Below, piece after piece: positions 1 through 9,810 of a stretch of DNA of 29,843 bases. The stretch is from Chara braunii (taxonomy: Eukaryota > Streptophyta > Charophyceae > Charales > Characeae): contig BFEA01000538.1 of the NCBI GenBank assembly GCA_003427395.1, forward strand, positions 937,417 to 967,259. The letters run 5' to 3'. The stretch's first letter is position 1. The number at the start of each line of letters is the position of its first letter. The translations under genes were made by a program, and so were the position numbers. The notes beneath the pieces are model-generated. The model was not told the origin of the DNA and made no database searches. It saw only the letters and a list, made by a program, of their open reading frames with translations.

Positions 1-204
1 ACAGACACGCAGACAGACAGAAGAGAGAGAGAGAGACTGACCTACGAATCCACTACCGCGGCTGAGGGGAGAGGGGGTTGGGGGTGGGGATTGCGGATTG
101 GGGTTCCGGAACACCTTCCCCCCTTGATGAAAAAGGAAAAAGAAGTTCAAAAAAGTAGGTTTTTTTTTAGGGGGGGGGTGTTTGGTGTGTAAAAAAAAAT
201 AAAA

Positions 205-320
205 ATTGATTGATTGATTGTTTTTTTGATTCATTGAGTGATTGATTGATTTTTTTATTGATTGATTGATTGATTGAGTGGTGGGGGATGGGTCATCCCT
301 CCCCTCCACCGGGCACACAC

Positions 321-370
<50 letters not shown>

Positions 371-460
371 GCGCACGTTTGTTTTTATTTTCCTACTCAA
401 TCAACCAATCACTGTCAATCAATCGATCAATGACAGTCAATCAATCAATCAATCAATCAG
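205..460. repeat. (TTGA)n - (CA)n - (TCAA)n compound simple repeat
   Basis: Tetranucleotide TTGA/ATTG repeats fill about 205-278, a (CA)n run lies at 314-364, and the complementary TCAA repeats fill about 396-460. The two tetranucleotide arrays are reverse complements of each other, so the block could fold into a hairpin with the CA run in the loop. Open frames across it are low-complexity artefacts. Confidence 0.85.
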
Positions 461-921
461 TATGTGTTTCTATCAAAAACGAAAAAAAAGAAGGGAAAAA
501 AAATAGAAAACGGCTTTGGTTTTCCTTTTCTTTATTATTATTTTTTTTCTCCTTTTATATTTGCATATGTCGGGAAAAAAACAGAATGAAAGAAACATGT
601 GCACCATGCTTATCCCACCAGCAATCCAAAATAAAAGAAGAACAAGAAAAAAAAATCCCCTTTTTTTTATGTTTCTTTTGATTTTAATACTTGTTTTTTC
701 CGTTTTTTATTTTCTATAAATCTCAAAAAACAAATATGGGAATGCTAAAACCAATTTTTCTCCTTTTTTTTCGCTTATTTGTCTAGGAATGAAAATTATC
801 GGGGTGTCTTGGCCACGCGGCCGCCCCCGGCGGTCATGGTCCCGGCCGCATGCCCTCAGCGGCTCCGCGGCCATGACCGAGGGTGATACATCACTGCAGG
901 CAGACATGCACACAGACAGAC

Positions 922-923
<2 letters not shown>
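461..923. other. AT-rich intergenic DNA without a recognisable gene
   Basis: Homopolymer-rich A and T sequence runs to about 790, followed by a short GC-rich patch around 810-880. The only open frames are low-complexity. I see no RNA gene or promoter here. Confidence 0.5.

Positions 924-977
<54 letters not shown>
924..977. repeat. (GA)n microsatellite
   Basis: A pure GA dinucleotide run of about 54 bases. Open frames across it translate to RERERE or SLSLSL on the two strands and are not genes. Confidence 0.95.
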
Positions 978-981
<4 letters not shown>

Positions 982-1600
982 CGGGCACACACTTATCCAC
1001 TGCAGAACGAGCGCTCGTACACAAGCACACGCACCTTAAAGTACGAACGGAAGCCCGCACGCGACGAAGACGCGCGCATCAGAGGGCAAGCGCTATGTAC
1101 GCCCGGCCACCCAACAAAGAGGCCCATGGAAATAATATTAGTACAAACTCCAGATCCCATCAAAAAAGGCACATGAAAATATGATTATTACAAACTTTGG
1201 ATCTGGCTGAACGGGACTGCCTGCTTAGTTGAGTACGACATCATAGTCCAGAAATGAAGTCCCAGATCTGCAATCGCTAGAACGAATACAGATATCGCAG
1301 ATCAGCAATAGCCATAAGGCCCATAACTAATAGAGATCCACTGCACAGCCATCCGTTGGATCTACCAAGCGAACACTAACAGAATGTAAGAATGTTTTCC
1401 ACTGCTTTGCGCAGTCACGTTGCCGCGTCTAGAATGACCTCCATAAATGTCATTCCCATCAGCCCATCGCACAGTCCTCTTAACTTACAAGTGGGAACAA
1501 CAATGCTGATACTCGTTGCACACACCCAAACGTTTACATCAGCCGCGCTTAAACGAAAGATAAATGACATGTTGTTCAGTCCAGTTAAGGCTCACTAAAA
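978..1600. other. Intergenic DNA without a recognisable gene
   Basis: Mixed-composition sequence with no long open frame and no family resemblance that I can see. At the right edge the motif ctcactaaa (1591-1599) is repeated beyond the U6-like sequence (1747-1755). Confidence 0.4.
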
Positions 1601-1699
1601 CCACTGGGACATCCGTCAAATTTGGGACGATACAGAGAAGATTAGCATGGCCCCTACGCAAGGATGACACGCATAAATCGAGAAATGGTCCAAATTTTA
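1601..1699 (+). ncRNA. U6: U6 spliceosomal snRNA-like sequence, probably a retropseudogene
   Basis: From about 1606 the sequence follows U6 almost base for base: the ACAGAGA box lies at 1632-1638, the AGCATGGCCCCT stretch and the internal stem-loop follow, and the 3' end has the plant-type GGTCCAAATTTT form. The 5' stem-loop is abnormal, because the usual GTCC-CTTC-GGGGAC hairpin is replaced by unrelated sequence, although a weak GTCCAGT/ACTGGGAC pairing across 1579-1608 is possible. I see no upstream sequence element and no TATA box about 30 bases upstream, both of which functional plant U6 genes carry. The 3' end runs into an AT- and A-rich tail (about 1700-1729). Imperfect direct repeats (aaggctcactaaaa at 1587, aagactcactaaag at 1743) flank the unit. 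These signs favour a retrotransposed, 5'-degenerate copy. U6 homology is near certain; loss of function is inference. Confidence 0.85.
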
Positions 1700-1892
1700 T
1701 ATATATATAAAAAAAATAAAATAAAAAAAGACCCACTATGTAAAGACTCACTAAAGATATCAGTGGCTCGTCGCCTGAAGTCCGCGATCTAAAAGAACTC
1801 GCTAGCAAATTAGCGACCACTATAAGGTGACAAGTCCATCTCTCCCAGTCCCATGTTCCCGCCCCTTTCACCCGCAAATTAGCGACCACTAA

Positions 1893-2162
1893 GAGGTAAT
1901 TTCCCGCCAAATCTACGCCTTGCATACAGTTTGCCGGCTGTTCTCCGCTGCGTCCTCCACTCCAAATCCCATTTTCCCGCCTTCTCTGCCCCTTAATCCA
2001 GTTATACAACCCGCGAAGAGTGAGTGGGAGGTAATTTCCCGCCGAATCTACGCCTTGCATACAGTTTGCCGGGTGTCCTCCGCTGCCCCCTTCACTCCAA
2101 ATCCTATTTTCCCGCCTTCTGTACCCCTTAATCCAGTTATTCAACCCGCGAAGAGTGAGTGG
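1893..2162. repeat. 135-bp tandem duplication
   Basis: Two adjacent units of 135 bases (1893-2027 and 2028-2162) are about 90% identical, and a third begins for a few bases at 2163. Each unit starts with gaggtaatttcccgcc and ends in an ATCCAGTTAT...AAGAGTGAGTGG stretch. Just upstream, gcaaattagcgaccact occurs twice about 70 bases apart. Apparent proteins on either strand simply repeat with the DNA and have no family resemblance. Confidence 0.85.
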
Positions 2163-2883
2163 GAGGTAGCTTCATGGTCTTATTCCCAATAATCCACTAC
2201 CCGAGACACTATCACCGCCTGAAAAGACTGTACATGCCGAACATCTTCGTCCTGCAAATTCTGTACTCCCCTACCTTTGGTCTAAGCACTGGGATGACTC
2301 GCGCCATGGCATCTAGTCAGAAAAAAAAACACGTCAGGAAGATAGCTCTTCAAGAGCGGAGACTGCCTATTGGAGATGTACCAAACACAGAATTTCTTTG
2401 ACATCCGGATGCAGTCACAGAGGACGATTAAGAGACAGAAATTCTTCTACAGACAGACCATTAATGTTGGCTTGGCCTACATGTGTCTACCTTATCTTCG
2501 TCCCCGCTTCCTCGAATGATTAACTGGATACACGTTATAGTACGGCTACAGGAGGTCTTTTGGCTGGCCCATACGCCCTAATGATGGAATTACCTTGAAT
2601 ACTAAAAATATCTCTGCCGTTCGGACAGAAGACACTTCGAGGGGGATCATACTCCACTGTGAATCCAGCGGTGTGAGGAATATGACGGAGATGAAACGAT
2701 CGGTGAAAAAGACAGTAGCGACGATGATGGATTTGCCAAGCATACTCTACAGTTTTCTGCCCTTTGGACAGAACAGACCTTGAGGACGATCATACTCGAG
2801 GCAGATAAAACGCTCCTTCCAGTATTATCTCGAAGCGCCCGCCGTCGGATAGCAAGACGGATAGCAAGAAACGGTGTGGCGTG
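2163..2883. other. Intergenic DNA without a recognisable gene
   Basis: No convincing coding sequence. A diverged direct repeat can be seen, with a gatcatactc core near 2645 and again near 2790, preceded in both by a GGACAGAA motif. I assign no function. Confidence 0.4.
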
Positions 2884-2968
2884 TCGCACCCGCCCACCCA
2901 CCCACCCACACACACCCACACACCCACCCACACCCACACACCCACACACACGCACACGCACACAGCGC
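2884..2968. repeat. (CCCA)n/(CA)n simple repeat
   Basis: Mixed CCCA and CA units run through this stretch. Translations give low-complexity PTHTHP or VGVCG strings, so no gene is called. Confidence 0.9.
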
Positions 2969-3088
2969 GCCACTAAACGAGGTAAAGCGCCCATGGGGCC
3001 GGGTGGTGGTGGGCGTCGATGCGGGGGATTATCTCCAAGCGTGCTGTGAAAAGGCGTAAGCGTAAGGGATGGCAGTAGCAAGGAGGAC

Positions 3089-3282
<194 letters not shown>

Positions 3283-3404
3283 GAGCGTTCTCTCTCTGCA
3301 CCAGGGAATTCTCCAATCCCGTCTCCTACCCTGCCTCCTACCCTGCCCGTTACAAGCTTTTTCAACACTGTTGTCTATGTCCATCTCCTTGTGCTGAAGC
3401 AGCT

Positions 3405-5261
3405 TTACAGGCCAAGCTGCTTCAGGTCAAGGAAAAGTTTGTGATATTCATTGACGGTCTGGACACGACTCTCAAGGCGGAGCGACTCGAGAACTTCATT
3501 AATTCTGTTCATTGCCGACTCTCGCGGAGGCGGAGTGCTTCCCCTCATCCTCCACGCCGCTTGTTGTAAACGGCGCCGAGCATTGAACGCCGCCCTGATC
3601 GCCGCATCGTCAACATCCGCCGACGGCGGAGGACGACGAAACATGCTGTGAGCGTTCTCCTTGTCGAACGTGCCCACGAAGGATGCCATCGCTGTCTTTC
3701 CCGGCTTGCTATGATTTCCAGTTGCCTCAGCCGTAACCTCAACGATGCCGTCCCGATCCACTGAGATGATGACACGTGTCACCGGCGTGCCGTCCGCAAG
3801 CGATGGCGTGAAACCCGTTAGCTTGAGCTCGCCCACGTGTCGATTATGGCTACACAACGCGTGCTCGCCTTCGTATATCGTGAAGCGCATGCTCGTCTGG
3901 TAGTCGTGAGACAACAAGAACATCTTCTCCGCTTTGGCGGGAAGAGGCGTGTTCTTGGGTATCAAAACGCCTAGCTCGTCCGACGCGAGTTCGACACCTA
4001 TGCCGAACGGTGTCACGTCGATGACGTGCATCGGCATCTCCGGGAGCTCCAGCTTGCTTTGAGGGATGCGCTGACCGAGGATCGATGCGTATACCGCCGC
4101 CCCATATGCCACAACTTCGTCGGGATGCACAGTCATCACGGGGGCTTTTCCAAAAAAACGCGCCAGCAGCTCCCTCACCTTGGGAATCCGAGTCGATCCT
4201 CCCGCTAAGACAACCTCAGCGATATCCGTCTTCCTCATGTTGGCGTTATCGAGTGCCTTCTCGACAACATCGATACACTTGGCAAAGAGATCTTCGTTCA
4301 GCTGCTCGAACGTAACCCTCTCTAAGCGCATGCTGAGCTCTCCGCTGGAGCGCCAAAAACAGATGTCCGTATCTTCGTACGCCGAAAGCTGATGCTTCCT
4401 GTCTGCTGCCACGGATTTGAGATTCGCAAGCGCCCTCTTGTCCTGAAGGATATCGTGCTGGTTCTTCTCCTTAAACGCCTTCGCTACATGCTGTATTATC
4501 CTCTCGTCGAAATCGGCACCTCCTAGGTCCTGATCCCCCTCTACCGTATTCACTTGGCAGTCATACCAGTTGTCCTCTCTACGCTGCATCGTCATAATAG
4601 ACACATCGAGGGTTCCCCCGCCCAGATCGAAGACCATGATCTTCTTCCCGTCGCAACGTGAACCCAATTTTCGTTGATGCCAGTACGCCATAGCCGCCGC
4701 CGTCGGTTCGCTCACCAGTCGCAGGACATGGAGACCGGCGCGATGCCCTGCCGCCCTCGTCGCTTGCCGCTGACTGTCGTTGAAATAGGCAGGAACCGTG
4801 ATGACCGCATCCTTGATTTCCACGCCGCCGCCAACGTAATCCTGGGCAATCCGCTTCATCTCCTCCAGCAAGATGGCAGACACCTCCTCGGGCTCGACCA
4901 CCCGACCAATGGGAAGCTGGATGAGTACTCCACTGCGCGGACCCGAGACTAGCGTGAACGGCCACATCTGGCTCTTCTCCTGAACACGTGGGTCCAGGAA
5001 GGACCGCCCCATCAGCCGCTTAATCTCGTACACGCAGTCCTCCGGTTTGCTGAACCCGTGCTGCCTCGCAGCTACCCCGACAAGAACTCCCGTTGAAGTG
5101 AAGGCAACGTACGATGGAACGGTTCGCTGACCTTGACTGGACGGAACGAGCTCGACGCCATTCTTCGTGCAGACTGCTACAGCGCAGAACGAGGTCCCCA
5201 GATCAATACCCAGGACTGGGCCACTTTTCCTCCCCTCTCCTCTCTGCTTGCTCTCTTCCAT
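3405..5261 (-). CDS. Hsp70-family chaperone, single exon, 618 aa
   Basis: An intact Hsp70-type protein. Motifs in order: phosphate-1 IDLGTSFCAVAV (19-30), VPAYFNDSQRQATRAAG (156-172), SEPTAAAMAY (184-193), phosphate-2 VFDLGGGTLDVS (210-221), adenosine motif AGGSTRIPKV (353-362), then a substrate-binding beta domain with VIDVTPFGIGVE (413-424), a TIYEGE strand and a short helical lid. Hsc70 Glu175, Asp199, Thr204 and Asp206 are matched by E185, D212, T217 and D219, but the catalytic Lys71 position is Gln (Q98, in SQMWPF). The family is usually about 640-660 aa; this one has a short lid and ends in LKQLGL, without the cytosolic EEVD tail or an ER retention tail. No signal or transit peptide is evident. 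The ATG at 5259-5261 is chosen because the frame upstream is only microsatellite. Family known for ATP-driven protein folding; here, activity is uncertain because of Gln98. Expression cannot be judged from sequence. Confidence 0.93.
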   Translation of the reverse strand: MEESKQRGEGRKSGPVLGIDLGTSFCAVAVCTKNGVELVPSSQGQRTVPSYVAFTSTGVLVGVAARQHGFSKPEDCVYEIKRLMGRSFLDPRVQEKSQMWPFTLVSGPRSGVLIQLPIGRVVEPEEVSAILLEEMKRIAQDYVGGGVEIKDAVITVPAYFNDSQRQATRAAGHRAGLHVLRLVSEPTAAAMAYWHQRKLGSRCDGKKIMVFDLGGGTLDVSIMTMQRREDNWYDCQVNTVEGDQDLGGADFDERIIQHVAKAFKEKNQHDILQDKRALANLKSVAADRKHQLSAYEDTDICFWRSSGELSMRLERVTFEQLNEDLFAKCIDVVEKALDNANMRKTDIAEVVLAGGSTRIPKVRELLARFFGKAPVMTVHPDEVVAYGAAVYASILGQRIPQSKLELPEMPMHVIDVTPFGIGVELASDELGVLIPKNTPLPAKAEKMFLLSHDYQTSMRFTIYEGEHALCSHNRHVGELKLTGFTPSLADGTPVTRVIISVDRDGIVEVTAEATGNHSKPGKTAMASFVGTFDKENAHSMFRRPPPSADVDDAAIRAAFNARRRLQQAAWRMRGSTPPPRESAMNRINEVLESLRLESRVQTVNEYHKLFLDLKQLGL

Positions 5262-5318
5262 AGCTCCTACCAACACAGGAGCCTCATCTGAGCTAGCCGG
5301 AGCTGCCGGGCATGCCGG

Positions 5319-5321
<3 letters not shown>

Positions 5322-5354
<33 letters not shown>

Positions 5355-5355
5355 N

Positions 5356-5392
<37 letters not shown>

Positions 5393-5425
5393 ATGATGTT
5401 TGTGCGAGCGTCCGTACGAGGGGAA

Positions 5426-5490
<65 letters not shown>

Positions 5491-5492
5491 AA

Positions 5493-5572
<80 letters not shown>
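5322..5572. repeat. Compound (CT)n...(CA)n microsatellites upstream of the Hsp70 gene, containing an N
   Basis: CT runs (about 5322-5390, 5430-5490 and 5495-5534) and a CA run (5537-5572) lie just upstream of the Hsp70 start at 5261, with an N at 5355. On the gene's sense strand they read as (GA)n, which would form the 5' leader or core promoter. GA tracts are known promoter elements at heat-shock genes in some eukaryotes; any such role here is inference. Confidence 0.93.
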
Positions 5573-5575
<3 letters not shown>

Positions 5576-5990
5576 ATGATGTTTCTGCGCGTCCGTACAA
5601 AGTGTGTGCGTGTCTCTATATGCCTGCCTGTGGAAGGGATAGGCAGACAGCATGTATGTGTGTGTGTTTGAGCATATTGAAGTGAGCGTGAGACTGTGTG
5701 TGCATGCGTGTGTGCCCTTACATCTGTGCCTGAGCGATCTAGAGTAAGTGTTCAAGAGCCGACGGAAGCTCGAAAACTACCGTCGCGCTGCACAGCACGG
5801 AGAGCTAGCATATCATAGCAGCTCCTCTCACCCACAACAGCGCGAGCCCGTTTGCCGAGGAGAGAAATACGCACGCGCGCAAAGACACCCTGCTTGTGTG
5901 GAAGGCGGCATCGCTGAGCGGTGCAGCTTTTTCTTTCTTTTCCCCGTATATTTCTTGGGGACTGTGTGATTGAGAGAAGAATATAGCTTT
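5573..5990. other. Upstream region of the Hsp70 gene; no further gene seen
   Basis: This stretch holds TG-rich sequence and then mixed-composition DNA. I looked for phased nGAAn/nTTCn heat-shock elements and found only isolated half-sites (around 5750-5770), not a convincing trimer, and no clear TATA box on the minus strand. Confidence 0.4.
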
Positions 5991-6111
5991 TAAAAAAAGA
6001 AAAAGAAAAAAAAGAAAAAACAAAAGAGAGAAAGGATTGGGAAAAAGAGAAGAAAAAAAGAAAGAAAGAAAAAAAAAAGAAGGAAAAAAAAGAGAAAAAA
6101 AGAAAAAAAAG
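5991..6111. repeat. A-rich polypurine tract
   Basis: About 120 bases made almost only of A and G, mostly AAAAAG-type units. Open frames on the other strand are poly-Phe/Ser artefacts. Confidence 0.85.
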
Positions 6112-6274
6112 GTTTGACCGACCCCATATCGCCCCATGTCAGTGAATGGGACGATCGTTTACCTATCACTAAGCAAGCGTGACCTTGAATCCTACTGGAC
6201 TGGAATCAGTTGCTATTCTCTCGATGCGCAGTCCGTTTTCAATCGGACCTTTGGATAGTCATTGGGAGACCGAT

Positions 6275-6773
6275 GGGCCTCGCCCCACCGCACAGCATTC
6301 GAAACCTACCGGGACAAAAGAATACCAATCTGCCAGTATCTGGACCACCGTCCTAATACATTCCAAACGTTTGATTTCTCTCAATGTTTCCGGTCCAAAT
6401 CATTGCCCACATACATGTGGAATGTTGCAGATGGCAGATATGGTGATGGGGAGCTGAGACAAGCACGTGGTAGGAAGCACCTCAACAGCGAAATGAGGCA
6501 CAGAGATTGGTCCCGTTGGCATGGTCCCTGATGCTACCGGCTGTCCTCTGGCTGGTATCTCCCAACTGCAGGCCGGAAGCAGCCCCCGCATGATCTCTCT
6601 TCAACACGGTTCCGGCTTCGCAAGGCTGCTACGGGGTTCCTGTGTGACTATGGGCCTCGCCACACCACTCTCGAAATGTGAAAAAGACAAAAATGTGGCG
6701 AGTGCATCTGGCCATGTTCGAGCCGGAAGTTTATTCTCATTCTGCACATTTCGAGAGCGGTGTGGCGATGCCC
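6275..6773. mobile_element. Non-autonomous TIR element (MITE-like), about 499 bp
   Basis: The left end GGGCCTCGCCCCACCGC (from 6275) matches the reverse complement of the right end (GGGCATCGCCACACCGC, reading back from 6773). A further copy of the same terminus lies inside at 6652-6680 and forms a 29-base inverted repeat with 6745-6773, with only two mismatches. No coding capacity is seen. The ends closely resemble those of the elements at 21001-21500 and 25051-25480. No clear target duplication is visible, so the outer left boundary is the least certain point. Confidence 0.6.
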
Positions 6774-7006
6774 TATAATTAGTAGTGGTAGTAGGTAGTG
6801 TGAGGTGAACTTGAGAAAAGAATGTAGCTCAGTTTTTGAAAAAGTGTACAATACTTCTCAAGAAAAAAAAAAAAGAAAAAAAAAAAGAGTGTACAAAAAA
6901 GGGAAAAAAGGGCAAATTGCAGACATACCGGTTTGGAGTAGCATAGTAGCAAATATACAGGTTTACCTGTGTAAATACTAAATACCCTTTTAGAACAGTT
7001 TCTACG

Positions 7007-7051
7007 CAGTCCCACCTACGCAGAGGACAGGCGCTCAGTCCCACCTACGCA
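7007..7051. repeat. Short direct repeat, 16 bases, 29-base period
   Basis: cagtcccacctacgca occurs at 7007-7022 and again at 7036-7051. No function assigned. Confidence 0.8.
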
Positions 7052-7260
7052 TTTTCGTTGTAGGAGGCTAGTACCACGAAGAGAATGGGGGGCTCCTGAC
7101 GACCATGGATTGACACGATGGATGGTCCCTAGACGCCCGCCAGTCGCTTCCTGGTAGCTTCCTATAACGGAAAGGCGCAGGTGGGACGGGGTCGGCTTTG
7201 GAGTGCTTGCCTCAGGCCGGGTGGACGGGTCCTCTGTTACAAAAGAAGGTACCACCCAAT

Positions 7261-7550
7261 AAATCTTGGGAAAAGTCATAAAACCTCCCTTCGTATCCAA
7301 TTTCCCCCCAAACCGCGGAAAAAAGGTGCCGCAGGCCCCAAAATCACTTTCTGCGTCATTTTTGCACCCCGCAAAACACTTTCCCGCCATTTTTACACAG
7401 CAGCCGCCGGCCTTTATCGGCCCAGCCATGGTAAAAAAATGACAACAGAAGTGATTGTGGACCTGCGGCACTTTTTTTCCCGTTTGGGGGGAAATGGATA
7501 CAAAGGTTTCGTCACGGGGAGGTTTAATGACTTTTCCCATAAATCTTTGT
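7261..7550. mobile_element. Fold-back (palindromic) element, about 290 bp
   Basis: The left arm (about 7261-7365) and the right arm (about 7431-7550) are imperfect reverse complements over more than 100 bases. Matching landmarks include tgggaaaagtcat with atgacttttccca, ttccccccaaac with gtttggggggaa, and gtgccgcagg with cctgcggcac. The loop is about 65 bases. This is typical of a fold-back or MITE-like element. Open frames across it are mirror artefacts of the palindrome. Confidence 0.7.
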
Positions 7551-7625
7551 CAGAACTTGTCAAAAAGGGTATAGATTTAATGACTTTTCCCATAAATCTT
7601 TGTCAAAACTTGTCAAAAAGGGTAT
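7523..7625. repeat. 53-bp tandem duplication at the right end of the fold-back element
   Basis: Two units (7523-7575 and 7576-about 7625) begin with tttaatgacttttcccata and differ at a few bases. The first unit contains the right terminus of the fold-back element, so the end was duplicated in tandem. Confidence 0.85.
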
Positions 7626-7835
7626 TTGTGCTACTTAGGGCCCAGTTGCACAACTACCTTCTTCCCCCCAACATAAAGCATATGCTTTGTAAGCCAATAC
7701 AATGCATAGCGTACGTTCTATTCGGATACAACACGTACACGTTCTACGTACGTCTTCTATTCGAATAGCCCTTAATTTCAAATATAACGCATATGTGTTC
7801 TATTCGAAAGTAGTATGGTTCCACTTTTGAACACC

Positions 7836-7903
7836 GTGTCGTGGCTGTAGTGGTTAAGATACCTGGCTCTTGGGCCGAGGAAGCCCGTTCGAATCCGTGC
7901 TTG
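7836..7903 (+). repeat. tRNA-like sequence, probable SINE head
   Basis: A box-A-like motif TGGCTGTAGTGG (7842-7853) and a box-B-like motif GTTCGAATCC (7887-7896) are spaced as in a tRNA. The anticodon and T stems pair poorly (about 3 of 5 pairs in the anticodon stem and 2 of 5 in the T stem), so a functional tRNA is unlikely. A tRNA-derived SINE with an internal pol III promoter is the simplest reading; I cannot define its 3' end. Confidence 0.4.
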
Positions 7904-7986
7904 CAAGGTGGAGGACGTCGGCCTCATGCAGGGATGGGTAGCACCATCCTATAACCTCAGCTGTTGGGGGAGCTAGATGTGCAGAT

Positions 7987-8652
7987 TCACTTAGCTGCCT
8001 CCTCAGGCAGAGTCCTGTGCTGTCTTCCGTTCGGAGTGTTAGATGTGCGGAAAGAGGCCCAGAAAGACAGCAAGATAGGGTGCGCCAAAGATTTTTGGGA
8101 ATTGAGTGTAGGGACACAGACGAAACTGAAATCCCCCGTGTTGGTCCGATGAAGCAAGTCGATCGTTTTCTGCGTGTCGCAGAACACGCACAAACAAAGC
8201 GGGAGGAGGGAAAATCCGAATTCAATCCAAAAATATTGTCGCGCTTCCCACTGGGCTACGGTCCATCGTTTAGAACGGAAGGGCTTTGGCACGCTTCGCG
8301 TGTCTCGTTTTCGTATCAAATCCCGTCGTCGTTCGCGGGTTAGTTCCGAGTCCGACGTGGACGGTCTCAGCCGCGTGGCTCTTTCCTTGTGCTCGTCTTC
8401 GCTCCATATCCGGTAGTGAAAGCCTTTTGATTCGTAGCGATCAATACGTTGGCATTCGGTGCACAGAGTGCGCGGCCAGTGGGGTTCTACTACCGTCCAC
8501 GGAATGACGATCAACTCGTTAAATGGAAACAATACCGAGTAAGTTGGGAAGTGCGTATCGATAATAACAAACCTGTCTTCTACGAACCCAGAACAGCGGT
8601 TAGCCGGAGGGATGTAATATTGCCCGCCGATTTGTGCAACGGCTTCTCGCAC
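7987..8652 (-). CDS. Unrecognised open frame, 221 aa, possible gene fragment
   Basis: I do not recognise this product. It has ordinary amino-acid composition, unlike the low-complexity frames around it, with a CTECQRIDRYESKG stretch and a charged middle (RERRRDLIRKRD) followed by WTVAQWEARQYFWIEFGF. No signal peptide or clear membrane segment is seen beyond a short hydrophobic patch (LLPLCLCVFC). It lies between small repeats with no neighbouring gene. It may be a fragment of a decayed gene or transposon, or chance. Confidence 0.2.
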   Translation of the reverse strand: MREAVAQIGGQYYIPPANRCSGFVEDRFVIIDTHFPTYSVLFPFNELIVIPWTVVEPHWPRTLCTECQRIDRYESKGFHYRIWSEDEHKERATRLRPSTSDSELTRERRRDLIRKRDTRSVPKPFRSKRWTVAQWEARQYFWIEFGFSLLPLCLCVFCDTQKTIDLLHRTNTGDFSFVCVPTLNSQKSLAHPILLSFWASFRTSNTPNGRQHRTLPEEAAK

Positions 8653-9807
8653 GTCTCACTCGCATACACGTGTCCTTTTCTCACTGTAAGGAGAAGGTCG
8701 CGTTGGGATGGGAGATGCGGGAGGCTGGTGCCCAATCGAAGGGTACTTGTCAGTCAATCACAAAATATCATGAGACGTCATTAAGAACAAAAGCGATTCG
8801 TGCGTCCCCCAATAAATCTTTTTGATGCAAGAGAGAGTAAGCGCACATCAACTTGATCACACATAATGGCACGTGCAGTGCAAACAGAGCTATAGATCTA
8901 AACACTCTTGCATTCTCGAGCAAAATCCCGGCAATAAATATCTAATCGACACAAAGGAGTTACGCATTTCCATACATACATCCACTGTGGAAGGTGCAAA
9001 AAATGAGACATGCACTGGAAAAGATGAATCGTCTACTCAGTACACACGCATCCACTGTTCACAAGACAAAAGACGGGGTCCTTGTGTAGGAGGATTACCC
9101 GGGAAACTAATGGAAGAGTTCCAGAAAAAGTTCTTTCACTCACGGGAGGCGCAACGATTCATTCCTTTTCAGGAGGGAAAAGAAAAGAGAGACAATCATC
9201 GAGGCACATCATTATTCAAGAGTAGAGAAGAAAAGGGGAAGATGGGGGAGAACAGTCGAAAGAGGTGATGCCCAGATCTGGAAGAGAGACATTCGGCATG
9301 ACCGCCGTACATTCACACCAAAGATAAAGATCCACAACAACAAAGGCGCATTCGCCATTAATTCCAATATGGCCCCTGGCCAAATACTCACTAAACTCCA
9401 ATCATCGACCCTCATACCCGCACCGATGATCCCGGCCGTCGCATGCTAACTTCCACCACTACGATCGTCACCCCGCTTTGACGCTGTCGTAAACTCAACA
9501 CGGTTCGCCCTGATCCCACAGTCCGTCGTGGCGATCAAGCGCGCAACCGGCCAGCCTATCGCCTGCCCGACTGAACTTTCCGACTCGCATCAACACAGTC
9601 TGCCTAACCACTGCTTCTCGGAAGCTGGCTTAGGAGTCGAGAACATAAGAGAGATTTGCGGGTGCGCTTGCGGGTTTTATAGTTGCGAGAAAGGAGATAG
9701 AAGGCGGAGAGGACGACGGGAGGGCGGGGGTGTGGGAGGAGAAGGAGGAGAAGACTTTGAGGCGAGTGCTCCGCGAACGCCATGTTGATCCCCCGGAACT
9801 CAAGGTT
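8653..9807. other. Intergenic DNA without a recognisable gene
   Basis: Several short frames exist on both strands, the longest being 131 codons at 8873-9268. None has a motif or family resemblance, and their composition drifts into Lys/Arg-rich low complexity. I call nothing here. Confidence 0.4.
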
Positions 9808-9810
9808 CAA

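Noticed and set aside
5740-5780. Possible heat-shock element upstream of the Hsp70 gene
   Set aside because: Only isolated GAA/TTC half-sites are present, without three phased 5-base units.
7836-7903. Functional tRNA gene
   Set aside because: Boxes A and B fit, but the anticodon and T stems do not pair well enough.
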